Shown: in pieces, positions 1 through 32,670 of the stretch
How positions within the stretch are numbered: the stretch's first letter is position 1
Layout of the letters: every line of letters starts with the position of its first letter
Translations under genes and position numbers: made by a program
The notes under the pieces: generated by a model
The model's database searches: none
Seen by the model: the letters and a program-made list of their open reading frames with translations, nothing else
What the model was told of the DNA's origin: nothing
NCBI RefSeq assembly: GCF_029931775.1
Contig: NC_079315.1
Location: 112,402,274-112,466,273 of the forward strand
Origin: Euleptes europaea
Lineage: Eukaryota > Chordata > Lepidosauria > Squamata > Sphaerodactylidae
Direction: 5' to 3'
Length of the DNA: 64,000 bases

Positions 1-216
1 GGAGGGGCTATGGCTCAATGGTAGAGCATCTGCTTGGCATGCAGAAGGTCCCAGGTTCAATCCCTGGCATCTCCAGTTAAAGGGACTAGGCAGGTAGGTG
101 ATGTGAAAGACTGCTGCCTGAGACCCTGGGGAGCCGCTGCCGGTCTGAGCAGACAATACCGACTTTGATGGACCAAGGGTTGGATTCAGTATAAAGCAGC
201 TTCATGTGTTCATGTG
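1..216 (+). mobile_element. SINE-A, tRNA-Ala-like head
   Basis: The copy opens with a tRNA-like segment containing ggctcaatggtagagcatct (box A) and ggttcaatccc (box B), followed by a body about 140 bp long that ends ...cagcttcatgtg. At least ten copies of the same element lie in this window in both orientations. The head resembles tRNA-Ala. The left end may be cut by the window edge. Confidence 0.85.
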
Positions 217-244
217 GAAAGGTGTGTGCTATAGGCACAGGGTT

Positions 245-443
245 AGGGTTGCCAAGTCTCTCTTCACCACCGGTGGGAGGTTTTTGGGGCGGAGCCAGAG
301 GGCAGGGTTTGGAGAAGGACTTCAATGCCATAGAGTTCAATTGCCAAAACAGCCATTTTCTCCAGGTGAACTGATCTCTATCCACTGGAGATTAGTTGTA
401 ATAGCGGAAGATCTCCAGCTAGTACCTGGAGGTTGGCAACCCT
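245..443 (-). mobile_element. Short element with agggttgcc inverted ends
   Basis: The element begins agggttgccaa and ends ttggcaaccct, a perfect terminal inverted repeat. The interior carries the family's recurrent 'ctccaggtgaactgatctc' segment. Six or more relatives lie at 41096, 42478, 44242, 53622 and 58897. No coding capacity is present, so it is probably a non-autonomous DNA transposon of unnamed family. Confidence 0.7.
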
Positions 444-900
444 ACAGAGTGGGAGCAAGGCATTAAAGGAAGACAGCCCAGAGGCCAAGGGGTTCGAATC
501 TTGATCAACTCTGATGTGAACCTTTTACTGCTTTCATCCCTTGCCCTGTTCCAGCTGCATGTTAAGCACCAGCAGGTCTATCAGTCCGGCCTCGTAGGAA
601 CATGTGAAGTGATATGTTTGGACGGAAAATGCTCTCAGTGCTCACAGGGACTGAAGGGCAGAGCCACATTATTTCCAAAGGAAAGGCTTCTTTCTTCCTT
701 AGCCAAGTGTGAAAGCGGACATTTTTTAATTAGGCGTTTCCTCTGAAGGTAGAGCAGTGAGGACACCTAGCGGTTACTTGCATTAAAGCCACAGCGATTA
801 CAAATGGAAAACTGCCCCCCACAGGTTATGACCGACACAGCTGGCTTTCGCTTGCTGCAGAGGCCAGGAGGATGCCCAATCCAGCCTCCTCGTGTTTCGG
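444..900. other. Downstream flank of SMAD4, no feature recognised
   Basis: I see no exon, repeat or RNA in this 457-bp stretch. It could be ordinary intergenic DNA or distal SMAD4 3' UTR. Confidence 0.4.
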
Positions 901-1115
901 AGAAGAGTTGATTTTTATATGCCGACTTTCTCTACCACTTAAGGGAGACTCCAACTGGCTTACAATCACCTTCCCTTCCCCTCCCCACAACAGACACCCT
1001 GTGAGGTAGCTGGGGCTGAGAGAGCTCTAAGAGAGCTGTGACTAGCTCAAGGTCACCCAGCTGGCTTCATGTGTAGGAGTGGGGAAACAAATCCAGTTCA
1101 CCAGATTATCATCCG
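901..1115 (-). mobile_element. SINE-B, 5' truncated
   Basis: It starts with agaagagttg and the family tail in reverse (atatgccgactttctctacc), then the conserved cttccctcccc-type body. It stops before the tRNA-like head, abutting a SINE-A fragment of opposite orientation. Confidence 0.8.
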
Positions 1116-1218
1116 CCTGAGACCCTGGAGAGCCGCTGCTGGTCTGAGTAGACAACACTGACGTTGATGGACCAAGGGTCTGATTCAGTATAAGGCTGCT
1201 TCATGTTTTCATGTGTCG
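1116..1218 (+). mobile_element. SINE-A fragment, 3' half
   Basis: It matches the body of SINE-A from 'cctgagaccctggagagccg' to the terminal cttcatg. The tRNA head is missing. Confidence 0.8.
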
Positions 1219-1310
1219 CCATAAGTCGGTTGCAGCTTGACGGCTAAAAACCAATAAAAACCCGAAATGATAACTCATAGCTCTGTGCAAAGTATAGCTG
1301 TAACTGTTTT

Positions 1311-1526
1311 GGGAAGGGGCTGTGGCTCAGTGGTAGAGCATCTGCTTGGAATGCAGAACTTCCCAGGTTCAGTCCCCGGCATCTCCAGTTAAAGGGACCA
1401 GGCAAGGAGGTGACGTGAATAGATCTCTGTCTGAGACCCTGGAGAGCCGCTGCAGGTCTGAGTAGACAACACTGACTTTGATGGACCAAGGGTCTGATCC
1501 ACTAGAAGGCAGCTTCGTGTGTTCAT
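1311..1526 (+). mobile_element. SINE-A, near full length
   Basis: The tRNA-Ala-like head (ggctcagtggtagagcatct) and the complete body are present, ending cttcgtgtgttcat. It lies just beyond the proposed SMAD4 polyadenylation site. Confidence 0.85.
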
Positions 1527-1569
1527 TAGTTCAAGGAAACCCAAGCTCATTAAAAATTTCAATTCGAGT

Positions 1570-2586
1570 TTTGAGAAGTTTACTGGCAAGTTTTATTAAC
1601 TAGAGAAAGCGTAATATTGCGCCGGTCGTACAGCCGATACATGTGCAACTCCTACTTGAAATTCTCTATACAAAGTCAAAATGCAAATCGATAAGAAGAC
1701 CGTTGATGGCGTTAAGAGCTTAAAATAACCACGAGGTATAAAAAACAAATTTGCCATCTTGCCCTGAGTAGAAATACTGAACACACCAGGAAATCTGGAC
1801 TCTCAGCGATGCAACCGAAATGTTAAGCATGATTCCCAGGACGTAAGATGGCACTCCGTGTTCAGTAATGCGCACGCATACACACACTCTCCCATTCATG
1901 CTCTCACTGCTGCATTGAAAATCAGTTCAGAACAGCGACATAAAGACACTTCAGTTATTAAACACTCATTGAGTAATTTAACGGGCAAGCCTCCCTCAGA
2001 ACGATTTCATGTTGCGTTTGAACCGAGCGCCAACTTTCAGGCTTATTCCTTTTAGTGTTTTTTTTTTTAAAGAGTATGCTCCCATAAATATTTTACATAG
2101 AAGAACCTCCCGTGAGATTTGCGCCCCAGCGCCATGCCATCCCTTTAGAATAAATCAACATGATTTTGCTCGTGGGAGGTGGATTCAGTGAGGGGGCAGG
2201 CGGAGTTATCCGGACGAGCGATGGTCTGAATTCGGGTCTCCCGGCATGCTTGGGGATTGTTCGACGCGATGCCGGACCTCAGGTGAAGTCCACCCGATAG
2301 GGACCACCAACCACGCAAGTGACCCACGACCCCCCCACACACACACACTCACACATACGCAGCAGCCCCTCAAGCACGCCGCAAAGGAGGGGTCGGGTTC
2401 TGACCTCCTGCAGGTTCAGGCTCTTTCTGCTGAGTGCAAGGTGGCAAAGACATCTTTCTCTTTAAAACCTGGTTAAGAGATTAAGCAGAGCGGAAGTGAA
2501 ATATACCTTCCGGTTATCAACAAAATCGCTATTTTACAATCCCCCCCCCGCCCTCCTCTGCTGCTGCTGCCGGCAGCCCGGGCCCC
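1570..2586 (-). other. SMAD4: Probable SMAD4 3' UTR
   Basis: This 1 kb stretch directly follows the SMAD4 stop codon on the minus strand and is free of recognisable repeats. A canonical AATAAA on the minus strand lies at 1592-1597 (TTTATT on the plus strand). Mammalian SMAD4 has a much longer 3' UTR, so the transcript may continue past this site. The boundary is inferred. Confidence 0.4.
1592..1597 (-). terminator. Candidate poly(A) signal AATAAA for SMAD4
   Basis: This is a perfect AATAAA on the minus strand 1 kb after the SMAD4 stop. No other evidence for cleavage here is visible. Confidence 0.3.
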
Positions 2587-24948
<22,362 letters not shown>

Positions 24949-25189
24949 CCTGATAGCCAAAACAAAAAAGGGGGGGAGGGAGCAGATCCGGGGTACACAC
25001 ACCTAGAAGGGGAAAAAAACACAAGCTTTACAACAGTGGACACAAAACTTGGGTTAATCTCTGGAGGACACCCTTCAGCATCTCTGCACAGAAACATTAT
25101 TGTACCCTATTTTTCCTTGTCTACGTTTTAGTACATTAATCTATTTTAACACCTAACCTTTTCCCTATCATTTTTTGTCTTTCTATGGG

Positions 25190-25873
25190 CAAGTTAATCA
25201 ACAGAGGTTCAGTGTCCAGATCACGTGAAGTGATGGTATCGCTTTACTCTGCTCTGGTTAGACCTCACCTAGAGTACTGTGTTCAGTTTGGGGCACCGCA
25301 ATTCGAGGAGGATGTAGACAAGCTGGAACGTGTGCAGCGGAGGGCAACAAGGATGGCGAGGGGTCTGGAGACCAAGACCTATGAGGAAAGGTTGAAGGAG
25401 CTGGGTATGTTTAGCCTGAAGAGGAGAAAACTGAGAGGGGATATGATAACCATCTTCAAGTACTTGAAGGGCTGTCATGTAGAGGATGGTGCCGAGTTGT
25501 TTTCTGTTGCCCCAGAAGGTCGGACCAGAACCAACAGGTTGAAATTAAATCAAAAAAGTTTCCATCTAGACATTATGAAGCATTTTCTAACAGTTAGAGC
25601 AGTTCCTCAGTGAGACAGGCTTCCTCGGGAGGTGGTAAGCTCTCCTTCCCTGGAGGTTTTTAAGAAGAGGTTAGCTGGCCATCTGTCAGCAACGCAGATT
25701 CTATGACCTTAAGCAGATGATGAGAGGGAGGGCATCTTGGCCATCTTCTGGGCATGGAGTGTGGGTCACTGGGGGTATGTGGTGGGGGGAGGTAGTTGTG
25801 AATTTCCTGCATTGTGCAGGGGGTTGGACTAGATGACCCTGGTGGTCCCTTCCAACTCTATGATTCTATGATG
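25190..25873 (+). mobile_element. CR1-A LINE 3' end, longest copy
   Basis: The plus frame encodes the reverse-transcriptase end: LYSALVRPHLEYCVQFGAPQ, RVQRRATRMARGLETKTYEE, LKELGMFSLKRRKLRGDMIT. The 3' UTR ends tccaactctatgattctatg. A 23-bp imperfect direct repeat flanks it at 25169-25191 and 25898-25920. Confidence 0.88.
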
Positions 25874-25920
25874 CTAACCCGTAACTTTTTTTCCTTTCAT
25901 TTTTTGTCTTTATATGGGCA

Positions 25921-26814
25921 TATTTACTTGTATGTTAAATCTGTATTGTCCTTTCAGCCAAACAGCTCAGAGGGTATACGAGGGATTGTGCTCCTATATC
26001 CTTACTACCTAACCTACCTCAGTGGATTAAGATGTACAATCCCATTAGAGAGCGTTACAGTATTTGAAAGGTCTCCCCGGTTCAACCCCTCTGGCAACTA
26101 TGGTTGGCCAACTGACCTGTCAAATATTTTTAAGGCATTCACACTAAAGAGTTGCTTTTATTCTAATCATCATCATCATATTTTATATGAAAGCTAGTCA
26201 CAAAAAAAATTGTTATCTTACTGTGAAACAACAGGTCAGATCCAATAGTTCCATTCCTCTAACAGTAGTTCTTTTGCCTTGTAGCAAAAGAAGGCTCCAC
26301 TACTAGTGGAATGGAAACCTTGGGTCCAACCCAATGAAATTACATTTTTAAAAATATAATGAATTATTATTGTTAACCATGTTAGGCGAGGTTCCTATGA
26401 GTATAAGAACAATTCATTAAACAAATCTTTTGGAGTTTATCCTGGAACATAGGGTCAACCTAGAGTTCTACTTCACAACTGACAACAAAACAGAACCAAC
26501 TAGCAGCAATTGGTTTAAAAACAAAAAACAAAGAGCTATCTTTTAAAGGGCAATTTTGCTAAGTAGGCAGCAAGCCTTCCTGTTACAGCAAACAGCCAGT
26601 TGGGAAAATCCTGCTATGCTGCTAGATTTGCTGTAGAGCTAGGGCATGAAATGCCCCGCATTCTTGCCTTTCCCAACAAACATCATCATAATGAAATAAA
26701 AAGGGATGCTATCATCTACGCAATGACATCCATATTTGACCACAGTCAACCGCCCATGAACACGTGATGTTGCTATACACATACCTTTATTGGCATAACT
26801 ACAATACTTTAGCA
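25921..26814. other. SMAD4 intron 1, mostly unique
   Basis: A hairpin-forming stretch at 26240-26325 carries ttccattcctc and an inverse ggaatggaa with a ttgccttgtagcaaaagaag loop region. It is perhaps a small MITE. The rest shows nothing. Confidence 0.4.
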
Positions 26815-26984
26815 TGTTGCTATACTGAGGCAGACCCTTGGTCCATCAAGGTCACTACTGTCTACTCAGGCAGAGGTTTTCCAGGGTCTCAGGCAGAGAT
26901 ACTTTACATCACCTACAATCTAATTCTTTTAACTGGACATGCCAGGGATTGAACCTGGGACCTTCTGCATACCAAACAGTTGCT
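26815..26984 (-). mobile_element. SINE-A, diverged
   Basis: It carries ttggtccatcaaggtcacta, tttaactggacatgccaggg and gaacctgggaccttctgcat. The tRNA head end is replaced by a CR1 tail. Confidence 0.75.
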
Positions 26985-27043
26985 GAGAGGGTTGGACTAG
27001 ATGACCCTGGAGGTCCCTTCTAGCTCTATGTTTATATGTTTCT
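26985..27043 (+). mobile_element. CR1 terminal fragment
   Basis: It reads gggttggactagatgaccct and agctctatgtttatatgttt. It is joined to a SINE-A. Confidence 0.65.
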
Positions 27044-27291
27044 ATAAAGCTGCCACTAAACGCACCAACTGCATGTAAAGCTTCCTTCCCCGGTCATACT
27101 TAGCAGAACTTCTTCCCCTGTCGGGGCTGGTGCCATCGTTTCAAGCAACTGGAGGCAGACACTTGGTGCAATGGACATAAAGTTCTACTGAATTGGAGGG
27201 AGCTGGGGCCACTCCGAATGTCATTATGGGAAAATTCCTACCTTCTAGTCTCTGACCCAAGAACAAGACCCCTTGATGTGTTTTCAACCTT

Positions 27292-27475
27292 AACACATGA
27301 AGCTGCCTTATACCCTTGATCCATCAAAGTCAGTATTGTCTGCTCAGACCAGTAGAAGCTCTCCAGGGTCTCAGGCAGAGGTCTTTCACTTGACCTACTT
27401 GCCTAGTCCCTTCAACTGTAGATACCGGGGATTGAACCTGGGACCTTCTGCTCTACCACTGATCCACAGCCCCTT
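27292..27475 (-). mobile_element. SINE-A with internal deletion
   Basis: It starts cacatgaagctgccttatac and ends ctctaccactgatccacagc. The anticodon-stem segment is missing. Confidence 0.8.
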
Positions 27476-27991
27476 CTTTTTCACTATGTTGAAGCTGGGG
27501 AGAGGGGGTCCCTCTGAGCTTGTTTAGAGCAGCTGTGGGTGGAACAAGATCCACAGCCTTTTTAACTCACAGGACTACTGAAAATCACCCTCCGCAAACT
27601 CCTTCTCTCCGACAGGGGAAGAGACAGAAAACGTGCAATCAGTTTGGAACATTTTTTATTGGGGAAAGGTTACGCGCTTCCTCTACCTACTGCTCCAATT
27701 GTATCTGGAAGCTTCTGCAGATGCACGAAGTGAAATACCCCTTGGCCTAGGAGATGCTTCACGCGTGTCCCATCACTTCTAGTTTGACCCACTAGCCTCT
27801 TTCTGCAAAAGGACAGATCCCATTTGTTACAAATCCAAGTTCCAGCCACTCCAGTGGTGAGTGGTGGCCAGCACAAGATACATCGATATCATGCGGGCCC
27901 TTCCCTGGGAAGCTGGGGGAAAGCACGACGACGGTCTCTTACTTCTCATAAATGCCTTTCCGTTGGTCATCACCTCAAGTGAAACCATTTT
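27476..27991. other. SMAD4 intron 1, no feature recognised
   Basis: No repeat of the families used here is visible. Confidence 0.35.
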
Positions 27992-28004
27992 GCAATCCTG
28001 ATAA

Positions 28005-28326
28005 ATTATCTATTGTATCCGATAGTAAAAGTTTTAACTGATAGAGGTGCCAGATTTGCTTGGCTAGCAATTAAAATAAGGCAGAGCTGGACTAAATCTA
28101 TGCAATAGCTAAGGAAGCATGCGATTTTATTGTCCGGAACCTTTTAGACTGGTTTTATATTAATCTTACGAATATATGTGACTGGGTTATTTTTGTAATG
28201 CTTTTGGCATTTTAAGTATTGTAATTTTACCCATACTTTGTCTACGCGCCTTACTATACATCAAGCAATTCTGTAATCCTGTTTTATTTGATGCTCTATG
28301 ACTGTAAATAAATAAATACATTCATG
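28005..28326 (+). mobile_element. LINE 3' end with 13-bp target duplication
   Basis: The AT-rich 322-bp segment ends gactgtaaataaataaatac. The 13-mer gcaatcctgataa flanks it at 27992-28004 and 28327-28339. The terminus resembles the element at 44497, also with a 13-bp duplication. The family is uncertain. Confidence 0.65.
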
Positions 28327-28431
28327 GCAATCCTGATAAGAAGTACCAATTTACCCTGTCACACTGCAATGGTATTACTTTGTACCTCTCTTGCATTCCA
28401 GTTACATTACATCTAACATTCAGGATAGCCA

Positions 28432-28623
28432 GGAAGGGGCTAGATGGCCATCTGTCAGCAATGCTGAGTCTATGAACTGAGATAGTTCCTGAGAGGGAGG
28501 GCACCTTGGCCATCTTCTGGGCACTGGGCGTGTGTAGGACAGGTAGTTGTGAATTTCCTGCATTGTGCATGGGGTTGGATTAGATGACCCTGGTGGTCCC
28601 TTCCAACTCTATGATTCTATGAT
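28432..28623 (+). mobile_element. CR1-A 3' tail
   Basis: It runs from aggaaggggctagatggcca to ctatgattctatga. Confidence 0.8.
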
Positions 28624-28637
28624 CTGTTCTATGATCT

Positions 28638-28780
28638 ATGACCGCTTAAGGAAGAATCAAACTGGCTTACAATCGCCTTCCCCTCCCTACAACAGATACC
28701 CTGCAAGCCAGTTTGATTCTCTTTAAAAGGGAAAGAAAGTCAGCATATAAAAACCGAGTCTTCTTGTTCTTCTTCTTCCC
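28638..28780. mobile_element. Inverted pair of SINE-B tails
   Basis: A minus fragment (accgcttaaggaagaatc... to cagataccctg) joins directly to a plus fragment (caagccagtttgattctc... to catataaaaaccgagtct). Together they form an imperfect hairpin. Confidence 0.7.
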
Positions 28781-28842
28781 TCTCACCCTCAAGGATGTTG
28801 TGAGGATAAGATAAAGGAAAGGCAGGATAAAAGCAAATTTTG
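28781..28842 (+). mobile_element. SINE-D tail fragment
   Basis: It carries ggatgttgtgaggataagat and aggcaggataaaagc, the end of the SINE-D body. Confidence 0.55.
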
Positions 28843-28856
28843 TTCTTCCGCAGTTG

Positions 28857-29086
28857 CCGGTGTGGTGTAGGTTGTTGGGCTAGTATCTGGCACACCCAGG
28901 TTCGAATCCCCACCTGTGCCGTGGAAGCTCACTGGGTGACCTTGGGCCAGTCACACACTCTCAGCCTAACCTGCCTCATAGGGTTGTTGTGAGGATAAAA
29001 TGTAGGAGAGGAGAATGATGCAATCTGCTTTGGGTCACCAATGGGGAGAAGGGCAAGATACAAATAAATAAAATAGAATAAAATTA
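28857..29086 (+). mobile_element. SINE-D, full length
   Basis: The tRNA-like head is gtgtggtgtaggttgttggg, with box B ggttcgaatccc. The body gaccttgggccagtcacaca leads to an aaataaataaaatag tail. Confidence 0.82.
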
Positions 29087-29115
29087 AAATAAATCATTCT
29101 CATTGCACTGAACAG

Positions 29116-29185
29116 ACTTACAGTGCAATCCTATACAGAGTTACTCCAGCCTAAGCTCACTGAAATGAATGGGGTTATTGCACTG
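29116..29185. mobile_element. Fragment of palindromic MITE (cagtgcaatcct type)
   Basis: It starts cagtgcaatcctatacagag and shows gttactccagcctaagctca. Related palindromes lie at 45790 and 49366. Confidence 0.5.
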
Positions 29186-29226
29186 CAAACTCAACCCACC
29201 ATCTTCCCACTTTCTAAGATGACAAT

Positions 29227-29470
29227 GAAGAAGAGTCGGTTTTATACCCCACTTTTTTCTACCTTTAAGGAGTCTCAAAGCAGCTTACAATCACCTTCCC
29301 TTCCCCTCCCCACAATAGACACCTTGTGAGGTAGGTAGGGCTGAGAGAGTTCGAAGAGAACTATGACTGGCCCAAGGTCAATCAGAAGGCTTCATGTGGA
29401 GGAGTGGGGAAAACCAACCCGCTACACCAGATTAGAGTCCACCGCTCCTAACCACTACACAACACTGGTT
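29227..29470 (-). mobile_element. SINE-B, diverged
   Basis: The reversed tail is altered (gaagagtcggttttatacccc). Body and head follow to cactacacaacactggt. Confidence 0.78.
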
Positions 29471-30559
29471 CTCTTTCCTTCTTCAAGCCACTGAAGCATT
29501 ATAGTAGGAGAATGCATGCACACCGACATGCAGTCATAGACATGCATTAACTATCTGCATAAATTACGCTGAAACAGTTGGCTGTGTTGAATATGCCAAG
29601 ATCTGGCATCTTCTGATACACAGTCAAGAAAATCTTTACAGACAAATGAAAATGTCAATTCAAATACAAAAAATTCAACAATTATTTAAAGAACATATGT
29701 GGTTACTGAAATATCTGATAAAACACTGAAGCAATGCCCAACCAAAATGAAATTCCCAATATTAGTGGTAAACTCATAGAAAGGCTAATGCAACTGCTGA
29801 AAACATAGCTATTAAATTCTGCAGTCTTCATCACTGACACCAGCTACAATAAATTTCAGTGCTAGAGGTGAGTCATTCCGGAAGAAAGTCACACCACTAC
29901 ACTGATGGATCTAAGTGCTTGAAAGACTTCCATTAAAAGCTACTGAAGTGATAACCCATTTTTTTAAAGCAACAGCCTCTTTTTACAGATGGAATTGGTT
30001 TTTCACTTGGGCCAATTCATTCAAAACTGGGGGTGGGGGGAAAACGGAGGATGGAAAAGCAGGAAAATGTGTCTCACTTCCAGTCTACAAAAGAAAATGA
30101 AGCACAGAGAAGACAAATTTGGTTTTTAAAAACTGGAAGCATAGCCTGTCCCTGCTATATATTTGTAAATTTACCCATGGTGACCTAGCTGAACTAGTAT
30201 TACTATGAAATATTATTACTATTTCTTGAAATATGAGAAAAGTTTGATCTCTTTAAATAATATCTTTATAATTTTTCTGTGTGCTTAATGCTCAAGATTC
30301 TATATACTCATGACTAACACAGACTTTGATACTGATTCTCTGAAGTTATTTTCATTGCCTTTAGAAGGTAACAGCCTCACCTCAGTAAGCCCTAGTAAAA
30401 AATAAAGCTACTTCTTTCAACAGGGATGAAAACATTCTGAATATACAAATTAATCCATGCTTGTAAACAGCCTGATCAACTGTGGCAAGTACAAATTGAT
30501 TCCAAGTGATCAGATCCAGGCATGTGTTCATAAACTAGAAACCCTGGCTGTTCCTTTTC
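29471..30559. other. SMAD4 intron 1, unique sequence
   Basis: About 1.1 kb of AT-rich DNA without any repeat I recognise. Confidence 0.45.
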
Positions 30560-30567
30560 TTTTAGGG

Positions 30568-30756
30568 CAGGGGTGTCGAACTCAACTGTTATGAGGGCCA
30601 GATATGACATAAATGTCACTTGGTTGGGCCGAGCCATGCCTTGCCAGCCCCGATCAAGAGTGGGGGAAGGGGTGGCTGCCTCCGCTGCCTCATGTGCCAG
30701 ATAAGAGCTCTCAAGGGGCCGGATGTGGCCCACGGGCCATATGTTTGACACCCCTG
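30568..30756. mobile_element. hAT element, short, clean target duplication
   Basis: The ends caggggtgtcgaac and tgtttgacacccctg are inverted repeats. The octamer ttttaggg flanks it at 30560-30567 and 30757-30764. The 189-bp body is non-coding and matches the ends of the element at 15154. Confidence 0.9.
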
Positions 30757-30992
30757 TTTTAGGGCATCGATGTACCCAAATGTTTAATGGTGTAAGCCTA
30801 TGCATGCTTGCACAGGTTTGAGAACCTTTAAAAAAGAAGGAAAGAAAAAGGCGCAGGGAAGCGGGCTAGTCAAAATGATTTGCTGCTCATAACTCGAAGA
30901 AGAACATGCCGTTGAATCACAACTGTTTCTTGGTGATCCCTTTCATGGGGCATTCCAGGCATGAGATGAGCAGAGGCAGCCTGCCATTGTTT

Positions 30993-31209
30993 GGTGTGTG
31001 TAAAGAGCTGTCAAGTTGCTGTCGACTTACAGTGGCCCTGTAGGGATTTCAAGACAAAGAGAGGTTCAGAGGTGGCTTGACATTGCCTGCCTCTGTGCAG
31101 CAATCCTGGACTTCCTTGGTGATCTCCCATCCAAACACTATCCAGGGCAGACCATGCTTAGCCACCAAGATTTGATGACATCGGACTAGCCTGGACCCTC
31201 CAGATCAGG
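30993..31209 (-). mobile_element. 5S-SINE, diverged
   Basis: It has the RTE-like tail gtgtgtgtaaagagctgtca at the left and the reversed 5S-like core (tgatctcccatccaaacact, catgcttagccaccaagatt) at the right. Confidence 0.75.
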
Positions 31210-31896
31210 ATTTGCCACTGCTACAGGGGCTTAATTTCAATGTAGGCTGTATTAATCTGAAAATATCACACACACAATAACTGCTTAACAAGATAAAGGT
31301 TTGCATTCAAAGTCTGAAACGCTTACTACTTTCTGCTGTAAATAACTGTAAAGATCACATCCACCAATGCCAAGCTATTTTTATAATATGGGTTTAGTGA
31401 AAATAAATAATTAAACCCTGAGTTTTTGCTCAGTTATTGAAATCATTATTTAGATTGCTGGTTTTGCTGGGTTAATTCCAATTTAGTTGAAATCATTTTG
31501 GAGATTTAAAAAAAAAGGAACTGGGATCTGCATCAATTAAAACACCTTACTACTTACAAGTCACAAGGGCTTTAAGTGTTTCCTGTAAGTGCAGAAAAAG
31601 AAACCTGGAAATGAGAGAATGTAACAGATGTCCCAACATGTGTCTTCCCCTCTGTGCCAAATACTACAGCCATCAAAGGAGCATCCCAATCCAAAGTGTT
31701 ATTCTTCTATACAGTCATGTACACCCTTCCTTTGACAACTGTTAACATGTGTGATTTTTAAAAACTTGGCATCAGTTTCTTTCCAAAATAAAAATAAAAA
31801 AGGAAGAGGTTTTATTCCCACTTCATAGCTTTAAAAACTCTCTGGGATTTGCATAAAGTCACCATGATTATCTAAAGCAGGTGACAATGTGTGACT
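31210..31896. other. SMAD4 intron 1, unique sequence
   Basis: AT-rich with no feature recognised. Confidence 0.4.
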
Positions 31897-32670
31897 GTGT
31901 GTGTGTGTGTGTGTTAAGTGTAGTCGCTTCTGACTCATGGCGACCCTATGAATTAATGCCCTCCAAAACATCCTCTCGTTAACAGCCTTGCTGAGGTCTG
32001 GCAAACTGAGGGCCATGGCTTCCTTCACAGACTCAATCCATCTCATCTTGGGTCTTCCTCCTTTCCTGCTGCCTTCAACTTTTCCTAGCATAAGTGTCTT
32101 TTCCTTTTGACTTTTGTCTTCTCATAATGTGACCAAAGTACAACAGCCTCAGTTTAGTCATTTTAGCTTCTAGGGTCAGTGCAGGCTTGATTTGATCTAT
32201 AACCCACTGATTTGTTTTTTTTGGAAGTCCACGGTGTCCGTATCTCTCTCCTCCAACACCACATTTCAAAGGAATCTACTTTCTTCCTGTCCACTTTCTT
32301 CATTGTCCAGCTTTCATACCCTTACATAGTAATAGGGAATACGATGGCATGAATTAACTTGGTTGCCAGTGACACATCTGTGTGTGTGTGAAGTGCTGTC
32401 AAGTCGCAGCCGACTTATGGCGACCCCTTTTGGGGTTTTCATGGCAAGAGACTAACAGAGGTGGTTTGCCAGTGCCTTCCTCTGCACAGCAACCCTGGTA
32501 TTCCTTGGTGGTCTCCCACCCAAATACTAACCAGGGCTGACCCTGCTTAGCTTCTGAGATCTGACGAGATCAGGCTAGCCTGGGCCATCCAGGTCAGGGT
32601 TGCCAGTGACACATCCTTACACTTAAAAATCTTTTCTAGTTCCTTCATGGCTGCCCTTCCCAGTCTGGGT
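31897..32670 (-). mobile_element. Bov-B LINE 3' end interrupted by a 5S-SINE
   Basis: The minus frame encodes [20 protein letters not shown] and SLPDLSKAVNERMFWRALIH, the Bov-B C-terminus. The LINE parts are 31897-32378 and 32599-32670. A 5S-SINE with a 17-bp duplication lies between. Confidence 0.85.
32379..32598 (-). mobile_element. 5S-SINE with 17-bp target duplication
   Basis: The reversed 5S core (ggtctcccacccaaatacta, ctgcttagcttctgagatct) and RTE tail are complete. The 17-mer gttgccagtgacacatc flanks it at 32362-32378 and 32599-32615. It is a well-preserved member of the family. Confidence 0.9.

Noticed and set aside
1-73. tRNA-Ala-like sequence as a tRNA gene
   Set aside because: The tRNA-like part continues into the SINE-A body, repeated many times in the window. 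The acceptor stem is imperfect. The same applies to all other tRNA-like heads here.
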